From assembly GCA_007120815.1 (NCBI GenBank), contig SKMY01000244.1, positions 1-5,669 of the forward strand: a stretch of 5,669 bases of DNA, written 5' to 3'. The position numbers and the translations under genes were made by a program. The DNA comes from Syntrophomonadaceae bacterium. Lineage in GTDB: Bacteria; Bacillota_D; Dethiobacteria; DTU022; UBA8154. Shown here piece after piece: positions 1 through 5,172 of the stretch (within the stretch, counting starts at the first letter, position 1; each line of letters opens with the position of its first letter). The notes below the pieces were generated by a model. That model ran no database searches, was not told the origin of the DNA, and worked only from the letters and a program-made list of their open reading frames with translations.

Positions 1-4
1 AATC

Positions 5-34
5 CTGCCACATCCCTGCAAAATCTGGTATAAT
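5..34 (+). promoter_or_regulatory. Candidate extended -10 sigma-A promoter for the GGDEF gene
   Basis: A perfect TATAAT lies at 29-34 and is preceded by TG one base upstream (TGGTATAAT, 26-34), which is the extended -10 form. A weak -35 (CTGCCA, 5-10; four of six consensus bases) lies 18 bp upstream. The expected start near 41 would give a leader of about 200 nt that contains the whole 11-bp repeat array before the GGDEF gene. The -10 is convincing; the assignment to the downstream gene is an inference. Confidence 0.45.
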
Positions 35-56
35 AAATCATCGGCACATTGGACTT

Positions 57-200
57 AACCAATTCCAGCGCTCTGTCAGCGCTCTGTCAGCGCCCTGTCA
101 ATGCCTTTCCAATGCCTTGTCAGTGCCTTTTTCAATGTCTTTCCAAAGGCCTTTCCAGTACCTTTCCAAGCCTTTTGAGTTCCTTTTAAAGGCATTTCCA
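57..200. repeat. Degenerate 11-bp tandem repeat array (about 12-13 units)
   Basis: The region splits into consecutive units of 11 bp (sometimes 10 or 12) that mostly end in TCA or CCA. Units at 68-78 and 79-89 are identical (GCGCTCTGTCA) and 90-100 differs by one base. The array then drifts to ATGCCTTTCCA (101-111), ATGCCTTGTCA (112-122), ATGTCTTTCCA (135-145) and GTACCTTTCCA (158-168), and fades out by about 200. An approximate consensus is RTGCCTTTCCA. The period is not a multiple of three and is close to one helical turn. It fills the stretch between the candidate promoter and the GGDEF gene, so if that promoter is used the array is transcribed as leader RNA. Confidence 0.85.
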
Positions 201-242
201 GTACGTTATTTCGTTTATGCCATTTATCGGGAGACCTGACCT

Positions 243-1850
243 ATGCCAGTAGAGCTGCCCTTTCCACCGGAGCCCCTGTTCTTTGCCCTTTTCTACCTGC
301 GAAGCGTCTTGGAAGCCTTCGTGGTTAGCGGATTGGGCCTGCAGATCATGGGACAGGCCCCCCGGCTTTCCACCCTGCTGAAGTTTTCCCTCCTGACTGG
401 TATTTTCCTCTCCCTCATTTACATCGCCCCCTTAAACCCAGCGGTGCAGTTCACCGCCGCCGCACTCCTGCTAATATTTTTCCTGCTCCAAACCCGGCAG
501 GCCGGCCTTTTTGTGACCACCGCCGCCGTGATCCTGGGTCTCTATATCCTGGCTCTTGCCCGCTGGCTCCTGGGCCAGATTCACCTGTTCATGGGCATGC
601 CCCACTTAGACCTTTCCCGGGACTTCCTGCCCGCCCTGCTCCAGGAGGCCCCGGCCCTTCTGCTGCCCTTTCTCCTGGTGTGCATCGTCGCCTTTTTTAA
701 ATACCGCCACCAGCACCGCACCCGGTCCACCGTCTCTTCTCCCGAAATCTACGGCAGCATCTTCAACGCCGCCGACAAAGACTGGCGCAGGCGGCTGATC
801 CCTGTCAGCCAGCTTCTCGCGGTCCTTTTTACTGCCACTCTCCTTCAGGTGTTTAACGGGTTCGACCTGCTTTTTCCTGCCGCCGAGATTCTGGTTCCCC
901 TGGCCATCAGCGCAACGGTGGTCATGAGCGCGTACCTCCGGGAATACCGGCAGCACGCGGCTCACCGGGTTATCTACATACTGCCCGAGTATGCTGACCT
1001 GCTCCTACTGGCCCCCTTCATCCACCTGGCCCTGCAGTTTTCCGGTGGGGTAGAAAGTCCCTTCAAGATGCTCTTCATTCCCTTCGTCCTGGCCAACGCC
1101 CTGAAGAGGAACCGCATATTCGGCCTCCTGGCCTTCCTGCTTTCTTCCGCCAGCCTGGTTTCCCTGGCCACGGCCTTCAACATCCAGGGAGCGGCCTGGA
1201 ACGTAGAGATCGACCTCCTCTACGCCGGCATTTACTTCTCCACCTTCACCCTGGCCCGGTATTACCGCCGGGAAGAGAGCAAGTGGCAGCAGGTGTTAAA
1301 TGCCAAGGTGTACACCGATCACGTAACAGACCTCTACAACTACCACTACATTCGCGACTACCTGGAAAAGCGTTCCGATGACGACATGGACGTGCTCTAC
1401 CTGATGGTGATCGACCTGGATGAGTTTAAAGCCATCAACGACCGCTTCGGACATCCCCTGGGAGACCGGTTCCTGGCCCGGGTGGGAAAAGCCGTCAAAC
1501 AGGCTGCTAACCCTGAAGACATCGTTGCCCGCTACGGCAGCGACGAATATATTGTGCTGGTGAAAAACCAGGAAGAGGAAAGCGTCCTCAACCTGGCCGC
1601 CCGCATCCAGGAGGCGGTTCACCTGGAAGCCGCAGCTTTTCTGGCGGATCAGGGGGCCCACACCCTGACTCCCCGATTCACGGCCTCCATCGGCATCTCC
1701 CGCAGCTTCAACGCCCCCGACGGGAAAACCTGGCTTCTTAACCAGGCCGACCAGAACCTGCGGGAAGCCAAAAGCAAAGGCAAAAACCAAGTGGTCTTCC
1801 GGGACATTGACGACATCCCCGCAGAAGATATCCTTTCCCCAGGACGATGA
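243..1850 (+). CDS. Polytopic membrane GGDEF-domain protein with degenerate signature (possible diguanylate cyclase)
   Basis: A 535-residue membrane protein. About ten or eleven hydrophobic segments occupy residues 11-340, broken by a cytosolic-looking basic stretch near 152-184, so the sensor may be two membrane modules. The second contains GGVESPF (268-274), similar to the GG-x-x-SPF signature seen in membrane sensor kinases (my recollection). A GGDEF domain follows at about 352-520: the DLDEFKAIND metal/substrate motif is at 391-400 and GHPLGD at 403-408. The signature is GSDEY (432-436), not GGDEF: the second glycine is serine and the last position tyrosine, while the metal-binding D434 and E435 remain. 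The RxxD inhibitory site is NPED (423-426), with the arginine lost. If active it would make cyclic di-GMP from two GTP at the inner membrane face, probably without I-site feedback; it could instead be a c-di-GMP or GTP sensor. The ATG start is preceded by GGGAG (229-233), and an in-frame stop at 237-239 excludes longer versions. Confidence 0.9.
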   Translation: MPVELPFPPEPLFFALFYLRSVLEAFVVSGLGLQIMGQAPRLSTLLKFSLLTGIFLSLIYIAPLNPAVQFTAAALLLIFFLLQTRQAGLFVTTAAVILGLYILALARWLLGQIHLFMGMPHLDLSRDFLPALLQEAPALLLPFLLVCIVAFFKYRHQHRTRSTVSSPEIYGSIFNAADKDWRRRLIPVSQLLAVLFTATLLQVFNGFDLLFPAAEILVPLAISATVVMSAYLREYRQHAAHRVIYILPEYADLLLLAPFIHLALQFSGGVESPFKMLFIPFVLANALKRNRIFGLLAFLLSSASLVSLATAFNIQGAAWNVEIDLLYAGIYFSTFTLARYYRREESKWQQVLNAKVYTDHVTDLYNYHYIRDYLEKRSDDDMDVLYLMVIDLDEFKAINDRFGHPLGDRFLARVGKAVKQAANPEDIVARYGSDEYIVLVKNQEEESVLNLAARIQEAVHLEAAAFLADQGAHTLTPRFTASIGISRSFNAPDGKTWLLNQADQNLREAKSKGKNQVVFRDIDDIPAEDILSPGR

Positions 1851-1976
1851 GGAAGCTGCGGGGACGGTTTTGGCGCTTCCGGAGCGAAGCGGAGGACATA
1901 GGGGACATTCCTGTCTTTGGAGGTGTGTCCCCATACCTTGAAAAATGGAAAGCGACAGAACCGTCCCCTGCTTACC
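1851..1976. repeat. 126-bp palindromic REP/BIME-like element of two opposed GTCCCC-loop hairpins
   Basis: The left hairpin (1851-1880) has arms GGAAGC and GCTTCC around an 18-nt loop carrying GGGGACGG. The right hairpin (1947-1976) has arms GGAAAGC and GCTTACC (one A-A mismatch) around a 16-nt loop carrying AACCGTCCCC. The two are inverted copies: 1860-1878 pairs with 1950-1968, the outer 10 bp perfectly, 17 of 19 Watson-Crick plus one G-T. Between them GGGGACA (1901-1907) and TGTCCCC (1926-1932) form a third hairpin. The element begins at the first base after the GGDEF stop codon. I see no transposase. The layout resembles REP/BIME elements mobilised in trans by IS200/IS605-like (RAYT) transposases; that family link is an inference. 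It could also act as an mRNA 3'-end structure, though no U-tract follows. Confidence 0.75.
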
Positions 1977-2041
1977 GCGATGTTTGCGCAATAAGTTAGT
2001 GGGCTGAGCAGTAAAATATTATAAAAATAACGTGTCAACAC

Positions 2042-2067
2042 TTTACACTCCTGTGCAACTTGATACT
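2042..2067 (+). promoter_or_regulatory. Weak candidate promoter upstream of the CsoR-like gene
   Basis: TTTACA (2042-2047; five of six -35 consensus bases) is followed by GATACT (2062-2067) at a short 14-bp spacing. GTGTCAACAC (2032-2041; 4-bp inverted arms) overlaps the -35 and could be a binding site. An AT-rich stretch at 2010-2030 lies just upstream. No typical CsoR operator (a GC-centred pseudopalindrome with C and G runs) was seen. This is only the best candidate in the gap. Confidence 0.2.
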
Positions 2068-2075
2068 TCTAACAA

Positions 2076-2114
2076 AGGAAGCAAGAGAACCGTCCCCATG
2101 CTTCCATGCTTCCT
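2076..2114 (+). repeat. GTCCCC-loop hairpin, single copy, with duplicated right arm
   Basis: GGAAGCA (2077-2083) pairs with TGCTTCC (2099-2105) around a 15-nt loop ending ACCGTCCCCA. The loop shares the 12-mer AGAACCGTCCCC with the right half of the 126-bp element. The right arm is duplicated (ATGCTTCC twice, 2098-2113), so a longer alternative stem, 2076-2083 with 2107-2114, is also possible. The second arm copy ends one base before the AAAGGAG ribosome binding site of the CsoR-like gene, so the hairpin would sit in its 5' leader and its two alternative foldings could affect translation (inference). Confidence 0.7.
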
Positions 2115-2131
2115 AAAGGAGCGAATGTGCT

Positions 2132-2461
2132 TTGGAAGATAACAACTATACCAACTGCCAGTGCCAGTGCCATTACCCCCACTTGCAGGGAAGTTACCAG
2201 GAACACAAGAAAAAGATTCTGAATGGATTAAAGCGGGTTGAAGGGCAAGTTCGGGGAGTGCACCGCATGGTAGAGGAAGAGCGCTACTGTGTGGATGTGC
2301 TGACCCAGATCGCTGCAGCGCGAATGGCCCTGGCCCGGTTGGCTCTAATTGTCCTGGAAGACCACACAAAAGGATGCGTCAGCCAGGCCATCAGGGACCA
2401 GGAAAGTGCAGAAAGCACCATTGAAGAGCTCATGAGTATTATCAAGAAGCTGATCCAGTAA
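2132..2461 (+). CDS. csoR: CsoR/RcnR-family (DUF156) metal-sensing repressor, probably Cu(I)-responsive
   Basis: A 109-residue all-helical cytosolic repressor of the CsoR/RcnR family, which binds operator DNA in the apo form and releases it on binding metal. The core starts at HKKKILNGLKRVEGQVRG (25-42), the DNA-binding helix region. The ligand set is C53, H78 and C82 (YCVDV; then EDHTKGC), matching the Cys-His-Cys triad of copper-sensing CsoR and not the His-rich set of nickel/cobalt RcnR or the Cys/His pair of FrmR. The N-terminus carries an unusual cluster, C9, C11, C13, H14 and H17, which could be an extra metal site. The start is TTG at 2132, 10 nt after AAAGGAG (2115-2121); an in-frame stop at 2114-2116 limits extension, and the ATG at 2125 is out of frame and stops after five codons. 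No copper exporter or chaperone gene is adjacent, so the target is elsewhere or unknown. The symbol reflects family and ligands, not proven function. Confidence 0.88.
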   Translation: MEDNNYTNCQCQCHYPHLQGSYQEHKKKILNGLKRVEGQVRGVHRMVEEERYCVDVLTQIAAARMALARLALIVLEDHTKGCVSQAIRDQESAESTIEELMSIIKKLIQ

Positions 2462-2465
2462 GATA

Positions 2466-2510
2466 ACAACGGGAGAGGCTCATGACGTTCATATTACAGA
2501 TTACCATTAA
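2466..2510 (+). pseudogene. higB: Remnant of the 3' end of a HigB-type toxin gene
   Basis: Read in the frame ending at TAA 2508-2510, the sequence gives TTGEAHDVHITDYH. HigB/RelE-superfamily toxins paired with HigA/VapI antitoxins typically end in a pattern like G-x-A-x-D-V-x-I-x-D-Y-H followed directly by the antitoxin gene (family knowledge). Here the tail ends 20 nt before an intact higA, the normal toxin-antitoxin order and spacing. Upstream the frame runs into the CsoR-like gene's 3' end and meets a TGA at 2451-2453, so only the last 14 or so codons survive; the deletion joint lies between about 2460 and 2472. The match is short, but its position and final DYH make coincidence unlikely. 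Confidence 0.65.
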
Positions 2511-2530
2511 AAGAACGAGGAGGTGTTTTT

Positions 2531-2830
2531 GTGAATCAAAACCATATACCAAACATACACCCTGGAGAAATTCTCCGGGAAGAATTCCTTAAGCCCATGG
2601 GAATAACGCCTTACCGACTTGCCAAATCAACACATATACCTGCTACCAGGATATCGGAAATTATTAAAGAAAAGCGCGGCATTAGCGCAGATACAGCGCT
2701 TCGGTTGGGTAAATTCTTCGGGACATCGGCTGAGTTTTGGTTTGGCCTGCAAAAGGAATACGAGCTCAGGGAAGAAATGATGCGCAAAAAAGACGAATTA
2801 CTGGAAATTGAAACCTATCAACATCATTGA
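2531..2830 (+). CDS. higA: HigA/VapI-family XRE antitoxin (toxin partner deleted)
   Basis: A 99-residue helix-turn-helix protein of the HigA/VapI type (COG3093-like). It opens with the family signature IHPGEILREEFLKPMGI (9-25). An XRE-type HTH follows at about 26-63 (YRLAKSTHIPATRISEI, then GISADTALRLGKFFGTS), then EFWFGLQKEYEL (68-79), all typical of full-length members. Normally it binds and neutralises HigB, an mRNA-cleaving toxin, and represses its own operon. The start is GTG at 2531, 5 nt after AGGAGGTG (2518-2525), an essentially perfect Shine-Dalgarno. Upstream, only the tail of higB remains, so this is an orphan antitoxin, perhaps now a repressor or an anti-addiction protein against a related toxin elsewhere. 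The gene is visibly more AT-rich than its neighbours, which fits horizontal acquisition. No terminator was seen in the 37-bp convergent gap to the UPF0178 gene. Confidence 0.9.
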   Translation: MNQNHIPNIHPGEILREEFLKPMGITPYRLAKSTHIPATRISEIIKEKRGISADTALRLGKFFGTSAEFWFGLQKEYELREEMMRKKDELLEIETYQHH

Positions 2831-2867
2831 TACGACATTAATTCAACGGCGTTTTCTCGAAAAGCAC

Positions 2868-3320
2868 TTAGCTTTGTGAAGCTTGTTTAAGCTGCTGAAT
2901 GACCAGCTCCAGCTGTTTTTCAAACCGGGCATCATCTTCCCGGGTGCGTTTTTTAGGCCCCTTGGTCCTGCCGCCGCCGCGGCGGTGCCTGGCCTTAATC
3001 TCCCGTTCCTCCAGTAAAAATTCCATGTCTTCCGGGCGAAACTCTCTGCCGCCGGGGCTTAAGCACCTGGCCTGTTTCCCCAACACCATGGCCGCAAGCC
3101 CCCAGTCCTGGGTTATGACCACATCCCCTTTCTCCGCCAGGTTGACGACCTTAATATCCGCTTCCTGGGAAGTGTTCCCGACGACCACATGATGGTCGGA
3201 GTTGATCTGATGGTTGAAGCTGGCCACAGTCCAGACAGGCAGATCATGCCTGGCGCCCGCATCCAGGCAACGTTGTAATACGCCTTTGGGGCAGGCATCG
3301 GCATCCACTAGAATTTTCAT
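2868..3320 (-). CDS. yqxD: UPF0178 (DUF188) protein, YqxD/YaiI family
   Basis: A 150-residue soluble protein of the YaiI/YqxD family, usual length about 150. Family landmarks are all present: ILVDADACP (3-11) with acidic residues D6 and D8; [11 protein letters not shown] (66-76); the ALxxG-like LSPGGREF (87-94); and the basic [17 protein letters not shown] (117-133). The fold is regarded as PIN/NYN-nuclease-like, but no activity or pathway is established, so function stays unknown. I chose the ATG at 3318-3320, preceded on the minus strand by GAGGGAG at good spacing; an upstream in-frame ATG at 3368 would add 16 residues unlike the family and would have the ribosome binding site inside the coding sequence. 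It is the third of three minus-strand genes after the radical SAM and TspO-like genes, with a 74-bp gap that holds no clear promoter. Confidence 0.93.
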   Translation of the reverse strand: MKILVDADACPKGVLQRCLDAGARHDLPVWTVASFNHQINSDHHVVVGNTSQEADIKVVNLAEKGDVVITQDWGLAAMVLGKQARCLSPGGREFRPEDMEFLLEEREIKARHRRGGGRTKGPKKRTREDDARFEKQLELVIQQLKQASQS

Positions 3321-3384
3321 TTTTTGCTCCCTCTTGTTTGCTTCTCTGTTTACGCCTATGTAATACAATTAGCCGCTTGCCTGG

Positions 3385-3419
3385 AAAGGAATCATTAGGT
3401 ACGTCCCCGTGATTCCTTT
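3385..3419 (+). repeat. GTCCCC-loop hairpin overlapping the 3' end of the TspO-like gene
   Basis: AAAGGAATCA (3385-3394) pairs perfectly over 10 bp with TGATTCCTTT (3410-3419) around a 15-nt loop, TTAGGTACGTCCCCG. The inner 29 nt (3388-3416) has the same arm and loop lengths as the hairpin at 2077-2105; the arms differ by one compensatory pair (GGAAGCA/TGCTTCC there, GGAATCA/TGATTCC here) and the loops share GTCCCC. Read on the minus strand, the right arm and loop encode the last seven residues of the TspO-like protein, and its TAA stop (3395-3397) is the first triplet of the loop. It may also act as a 3'-end stabilising or weak terminating structure for that gene. Confidence 0.8.
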
Positions 3420-4207
3420 GGTTGAAAGCCCAGCATGTTTTTGATCTTGAGGCCGGTTGCGTAGCCGATGAACAAAACAGCGGCCACCAGGAAAAGGAGC
3501 ACAGCGGGATGCGGTGAAACATCGACGGTGGCCCGCCGAACGAAAATACCGATGAAGGCCCAGATAAAGACCAGGGTGTAGAAGACGTCACCCCGGCTGC
3601 GCAGGGCGTTCAAGGCGATTAACGTGCCGGCGATGATCATAATGACCGTCCAGGTTGCTTCGCTTAACCCCCAGCGGTTCCACCCGGTATCGATCAGGAA
3701 GGCACTGACGTTGGCAATGGTGGCCACGGAGATCCAGCCCAGGTAAACGCTAAAGGGCAGGTGAACCAGGTATAATTCCGGTTTAGTGACATCCGCCCTG
3801 CCGATATCCAGCCTTAAGTAGATCACCACCAGCGAAATGAGGATGATGATCATCAGCACCAGGGAGAGCCCCACCAGCAGGTAATGCCAGGCGAAAATCC
3901 AGGCCATGTTGGCCAGGGTACTGATAAAAAACCAGATGCCCACCTTCTCCACAACGGGATTCTTTTTCAGCTTGTGGATATCCCGGGCCTGGTAGATGAC
4001 AAAAAGGGCCAGCAGGATGTAAATGACCCCCCAGATGGCAAAGGTATAGCCCGCGGGGGTAAACAAACTGGGGTACAGATCCGATACCTCGCCCGTGGTT
4101 CTCCCGGCGACGGGAAGGGCGTTGGCCAGGAAATTGACCAGGATGGTGCCTAAAAAACCGGCAATGTTCAAGGCCTGCAGGGTTGTCTTGGCTTTGGAAT
4201 CTTCCAT
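3395..4207 (-). CDS. Tryptophan-rich TspO/MBR-like integral membrane protein (long form)
   Basis: A 270-residue membrane protein with about eight hydrophobic segments (near 12-32, 50-72, 90-108, 111-133, 147-170, 184-203, 208-224 and 235-253). It resembles the long 'tryptophan-rich sensory protein' group related to TspO/MBR: TTGEVSDLYPSLFTPAGYTF (37-56) then IWGVIYILL, and about nine tryptophans (W59, W92, W103, W107, W158, W176, W179, W186, W216). Classical TspO has five helices and about 160 residues and binds porphyrins; whether this longer group does so is not established. I chose ATG at 4205-4207: the AAAGGGTGAG ribosome binding site precedes it, whereas the GTG at 4216 falls inside that site. 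The last seven codons and the stop lie in a repeat hairpin, so the C-terminus KESRGRT is probably not ancestral. The gene follows the radical SAM gene after 89 bp containing a strong hairpin. Confidence 0.75.
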   Translation of the reverse strand: MEDSKAKTTLQALNIAGFLGTILVNFLANALPVAGRTTGEVSDLYPSLFTPAGYTFAIWGVIYILLALFVIYQARDIHKLKKNPVVEKVGIWFFISTLANMAWIFAWHYLLVGLSLVLMIIILISLVVIYLRLDIGRADVTKPELYLVHLPFSVYLGWISVATIANVSAFLIDTGWNRWGLSEATWTVIMIIAGTLIALNALRSRGDVFYTLVFIWAFIGIFVRRATVDVSPHPAVLLFLVAAVLFIGYATGLKIKNMLGFQPKESRGRT

Positions 4208-4231
4208 AAGTCTCACCCTTTCATGTTATTT

Positions 4232-4262
4232 CCCCCCACATAAGTCCCAGGAATGTCGGGGG
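4232..4262 (+). terminator. Strong hairpin between the radical SAM and TspO-like genes (U-tract only on + strand)
   Basis: A C-run (4232-4236) pairs with GGGGG (4258-4262), then after one mismatch ACAT (4238-4241) pairs with ATGT (4253-4256), leaving an 11-nt loop. On the plus strand it is followed by TTCTTTT (4263-4269), the form of an intrinsic terminator, yet no plus-strand gene precedes it. On the minus strand, where the flanking genes lie, it is followed by GAAATAACATG with no U-tract, so there it is more likely a leader structure or processing site upstream of the TspO-like gene. Direction and role are uncertain; the fold itself is clear. Confidence 0.4.
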
Positions 4263-4296
4263 TTCTTTTATTCCAGGCGGTAACCAGGGCGTGTTG

Positions 4297-5172
4297 CTAC
4301 AGGGCCCGGAAATGTTCCGGACGGAGTCTGCCGGTATCCGCCTGGCTCAACACGGCACGCAGCCTTTTTAATATCTCTTCCTTGTCCCGGGGAAGCACCC
4401 CGCCTAAGGGCAGGTAATTGGAGGCGTGGTTGCTGCGGAACAGGCAGTTTGTCAGTTCCAGGGGGCTCAACATTTTTTCAATTTCAGCCAGGATGTCCAG
4501 CGGGCCCGGTACCTGGAATTCGCCCCGCTCCACCTGTCTGGCCATGGGGGTTCCCGGGGGCAGCATCAAGGTTAAAAGGCCCAGGTAATCGGGGTCCATG
4601 GCGTTTATGAGTTTTGCCGTGTCGGCGGCGTGCGCTTCCATAAGTTCGTGTCCACCCAGGCCGTTGATCACCGTCACAGAAAGGGGGATGCCCGCCTCTT
4701 TGGCCCGAAGGCCCGCCTGGAGAATCTCGTCGGCCGTGGCTCCCTTGCGCACCCGCTCCAACAGAACTTCGTTCCCCGTCTCCACTCCCAGGTAAATAAT
4801 GCCCAGCCCGGCTTTTTTTAAGGCCTCCAGCTGGGCCAGGGATTTCCCCAGTAGGTCCGATGGGTTGGCGTAGATACCCACCCGTTCCAGGGAGGGAAAG
4901 GTCTGGTAGAGTTCCTGGAGCACGGCCAGCAGGTTGTCCGAATCCATGGCCAGGGCGTTGCCGTCGGCCAGGAAAACCCGGCGCACATCACCCAGGACCT
5001 GCCTGGCTCTTCGAATATCGGCAAAGATATCCTCCAGGGAACGCTCCCTGTATTTTTTGTCTTTGTACATGACACAAAACGTGCACTTGTTGTGAGAACA
5101 CCCAACGGTGGCCTGCAAAATCAGGCTTCTGGCTTCACTGGGCGGTCTGTAGATTGAACCTTCGTAGCGCAT
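4297..5172 (-). CDS. Uncharacterised radical SAM protein
   Basis: A 291-residue cytosolic radical SAM enzyme of unknown substrate. The [4Fe-4S]-binding cysteines are C25, C30 and C33 (GCSHNKCTFC), a Cx4Cx2C spacing instead of the usual Cx3Cx2C; I recall the GCSHNKCTFCxMYK form as typical of one conserved family, so it is probably native. Next come MYKDKKYRERS (35-45), FLADGNAL (67-74), the GVETG stretch (129-133) of the SAM-binding beta strands, and NGLGG (170-174). The conserved C-terminal NHASNYLPLGGVLPRDKEE (248-266) completes the family pattern. Length and both ends look full. Such enzymes cleave SAM to a 5'-deoxyadenosyl radical. The ATG at 5170-5172 fits the family's N-terminus (MRYEGxIYRPPSEA), although the nearest ribosome-binding-like AGGGG is about 12 nt away, which is weak. 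It heads the minus-strand group with the TspO-like and UPF0178 genes; a promoter lies at 5367-5395. Confidence 0.88.
   Translation of the reverse strand: MRYEGSIYRPPSEARSLILQATVGCSHNKCTFCVMYKDKKYRERSLEDIFADIRRARQVLGDVRRVFLADGNALAMDSDNLLAVLQELYQTFPSLERVGIYANPSDLLGKSLAQLEALKKAGLGIIYLGVETGNEVLLERVRKGATADEILQAGLRAKEAGIPLSVTVINGLGGHELMEAHAADTAKLINAMDPDYLGLLTLMLPPGTPMARQVERGEFQVPGPLDILAEIEKMLSPLELTNCLFRSNHASNYLPLGGVLPRDKEEILKRLRAVLSQADTGRLRPEHFRAL

Noticed and set aside
57..200. CRISPR array
   Set aside because: Units are 10-12 bp, directly adjacent and without unique spacers, and no cas gene is present.
2010..2038. Minus-strand promoter from TTGACA (2033-2038)
   Set aside because: The matching -10 at proper spacing is only TTTACT and no minus-strand gene lies downstream of it.
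1296..2041. Long minus-strand ORFs (231 and 130 codons) opposite the GGDEF gene
   Set aside because: They are antisense shadows of a GC-rich gene: low-complexity translation, no family resemblance, no convincing ribosome binding site, and the plus-strand frame is clearly a GGDEF protein.
2010..2131. CsoR operator for autoregulation
   Set aside because: No GC-centred pseudopalindrome typical of CsoR operators is visible; only a short GTGT/ACAC inverted repeat was found.
2831..2867. Bidirectional terminator between higA and the UPF0178 gene
   Set aside because: Only a 5-bp AT stem with a 2-nt loop (TTTTC/GAAAA near 2851-2862) is present, too weak to call.
4208..4216. GTG start at 4216 for the TspO-like gene
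   Set aside because: It overlaps the Shine-Dalgarno of the ATG at 4207 and has no ribosome binding site of its own.
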